Of a stretch of 5,368 nt of DNA, positions 5,340 to 5,368 are shown in pieces. How positions within the stretch are numbered: position 1 is the stretch's first letter; each line of letters begins with the position of its first letter. Below the pieces are notes generated by a model, which worked only from the letters and a program-made list of their open reading frames with translations, was not told where the DNA came from and ran no database searches. The DNA comes from an uncultured Actinomyces sp. GTDB lineage: Bacteria > Actinomycetota > Actinomycetes > Actinomycetales > Actinomycetaceae. The stretch is taken from assembly GCA_900556405.1 (NCBI GenBank), contig USPB01000138.1, positions 1 to 5,368 of the forward strand, read 5' to 3'. Both the position numbers and the translations under genes were made by a program.

Positions 5340-5368
5340 GCCGGTGCTTCAGCATTTGAAGCACCGGC
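5340..5368. terminator. Perfect 12-bp stem hairpin after galK
   Basis: GCCGGTGCTTCA (5340-5351) pairs exactly with TGAAGCACCGGC (5357-5368) across a 5-base loop GCATT, starting 23 bp after the galK stop. The last base of the window is the last base of the stem, so any T-tract lies outside. Stem strength and position make this the clearest terminator in the window. It may be bidirectional if a convergent gene follows. Confidence 0.8.

Noticed and set aside
1..5368. CRISPR array, tRNA, rRNA or riboswitch
   Set aside because: No regularly spaced repeats, tRNA-like cloverleaf or known riboswitch core was seen on either strand. The upstream region of glyA, where a glycine or folate-related switch might lie, is outside the window.

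Overview
The window is high-GC DNA with strong G/C preference at third codon positions, frequent GTG starts, TAnnnT-type -10 boxes and hairpin terminators that mostly lack long U-tracts. This points to an actinobacterium. The protein styles (a FolD with GRGVTVGR in its Rossmann motif, a 415-residue galactokinase, an ExoIII with an SWWSWRG segment) fit the Actinomycetaceae (Actinomyces/Schaalia type), but the genus is inferred, not proven.

Layout: (1) Positions 1-2029 hold a one-carbon operon, glyA (5' end outside the window) followed after 2 bp by folD. GlyA loads the serine hydroxymethyl carbon onto tetrahydrofolate. FolD oxidises the resulting 5,10-methylene-THF to 10-formyl-THF, so the two products are consecutive enzymes. 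(2) Positions 2030-2160 contain two tandem GC-rich hairpins that probably end the operon, then a promoter and a strong ribosome binding site for xth. (3) Positions 2161-2988 encode an exodeoxyribonuclease III-type AP endonuclease. (4) Positions 2989-3395 are a 407-bp gap between two converging genes. It has no credible gene. It holds a terminator-like hairpin after xth, a striking AT-rich island of about 110 bp bounded by a perfect 11-bp inverted repeat, and a GC-rich stretch with further hairpins. (5) Positions 3396-3944, minus strand, encode a small 2H-phosphoesterase ('2'-5' RNA ligase family') protein with both HxT motifs. (6) Positions 3945-4069 are a divergent promoter region in which a Crp/GlxR-like palindrome lies inside the spacer of the putative galK promoter. 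(7) Positions 4070-5317 encode galactokinase, closed by a perfect 12-bp stem hairpin that ends on the last base of the window.

The genes are mostly housekeeping: folate one-carbon flux, base-excision repair, RNA/nucleotide phosphoester processing and galactose entry to the Leloir pathway. I see no clear new multi-gene system. The two items most worth following up are the AT-rich inverted-repeat island at 3102-3202 and the Crp-like operator at galK.
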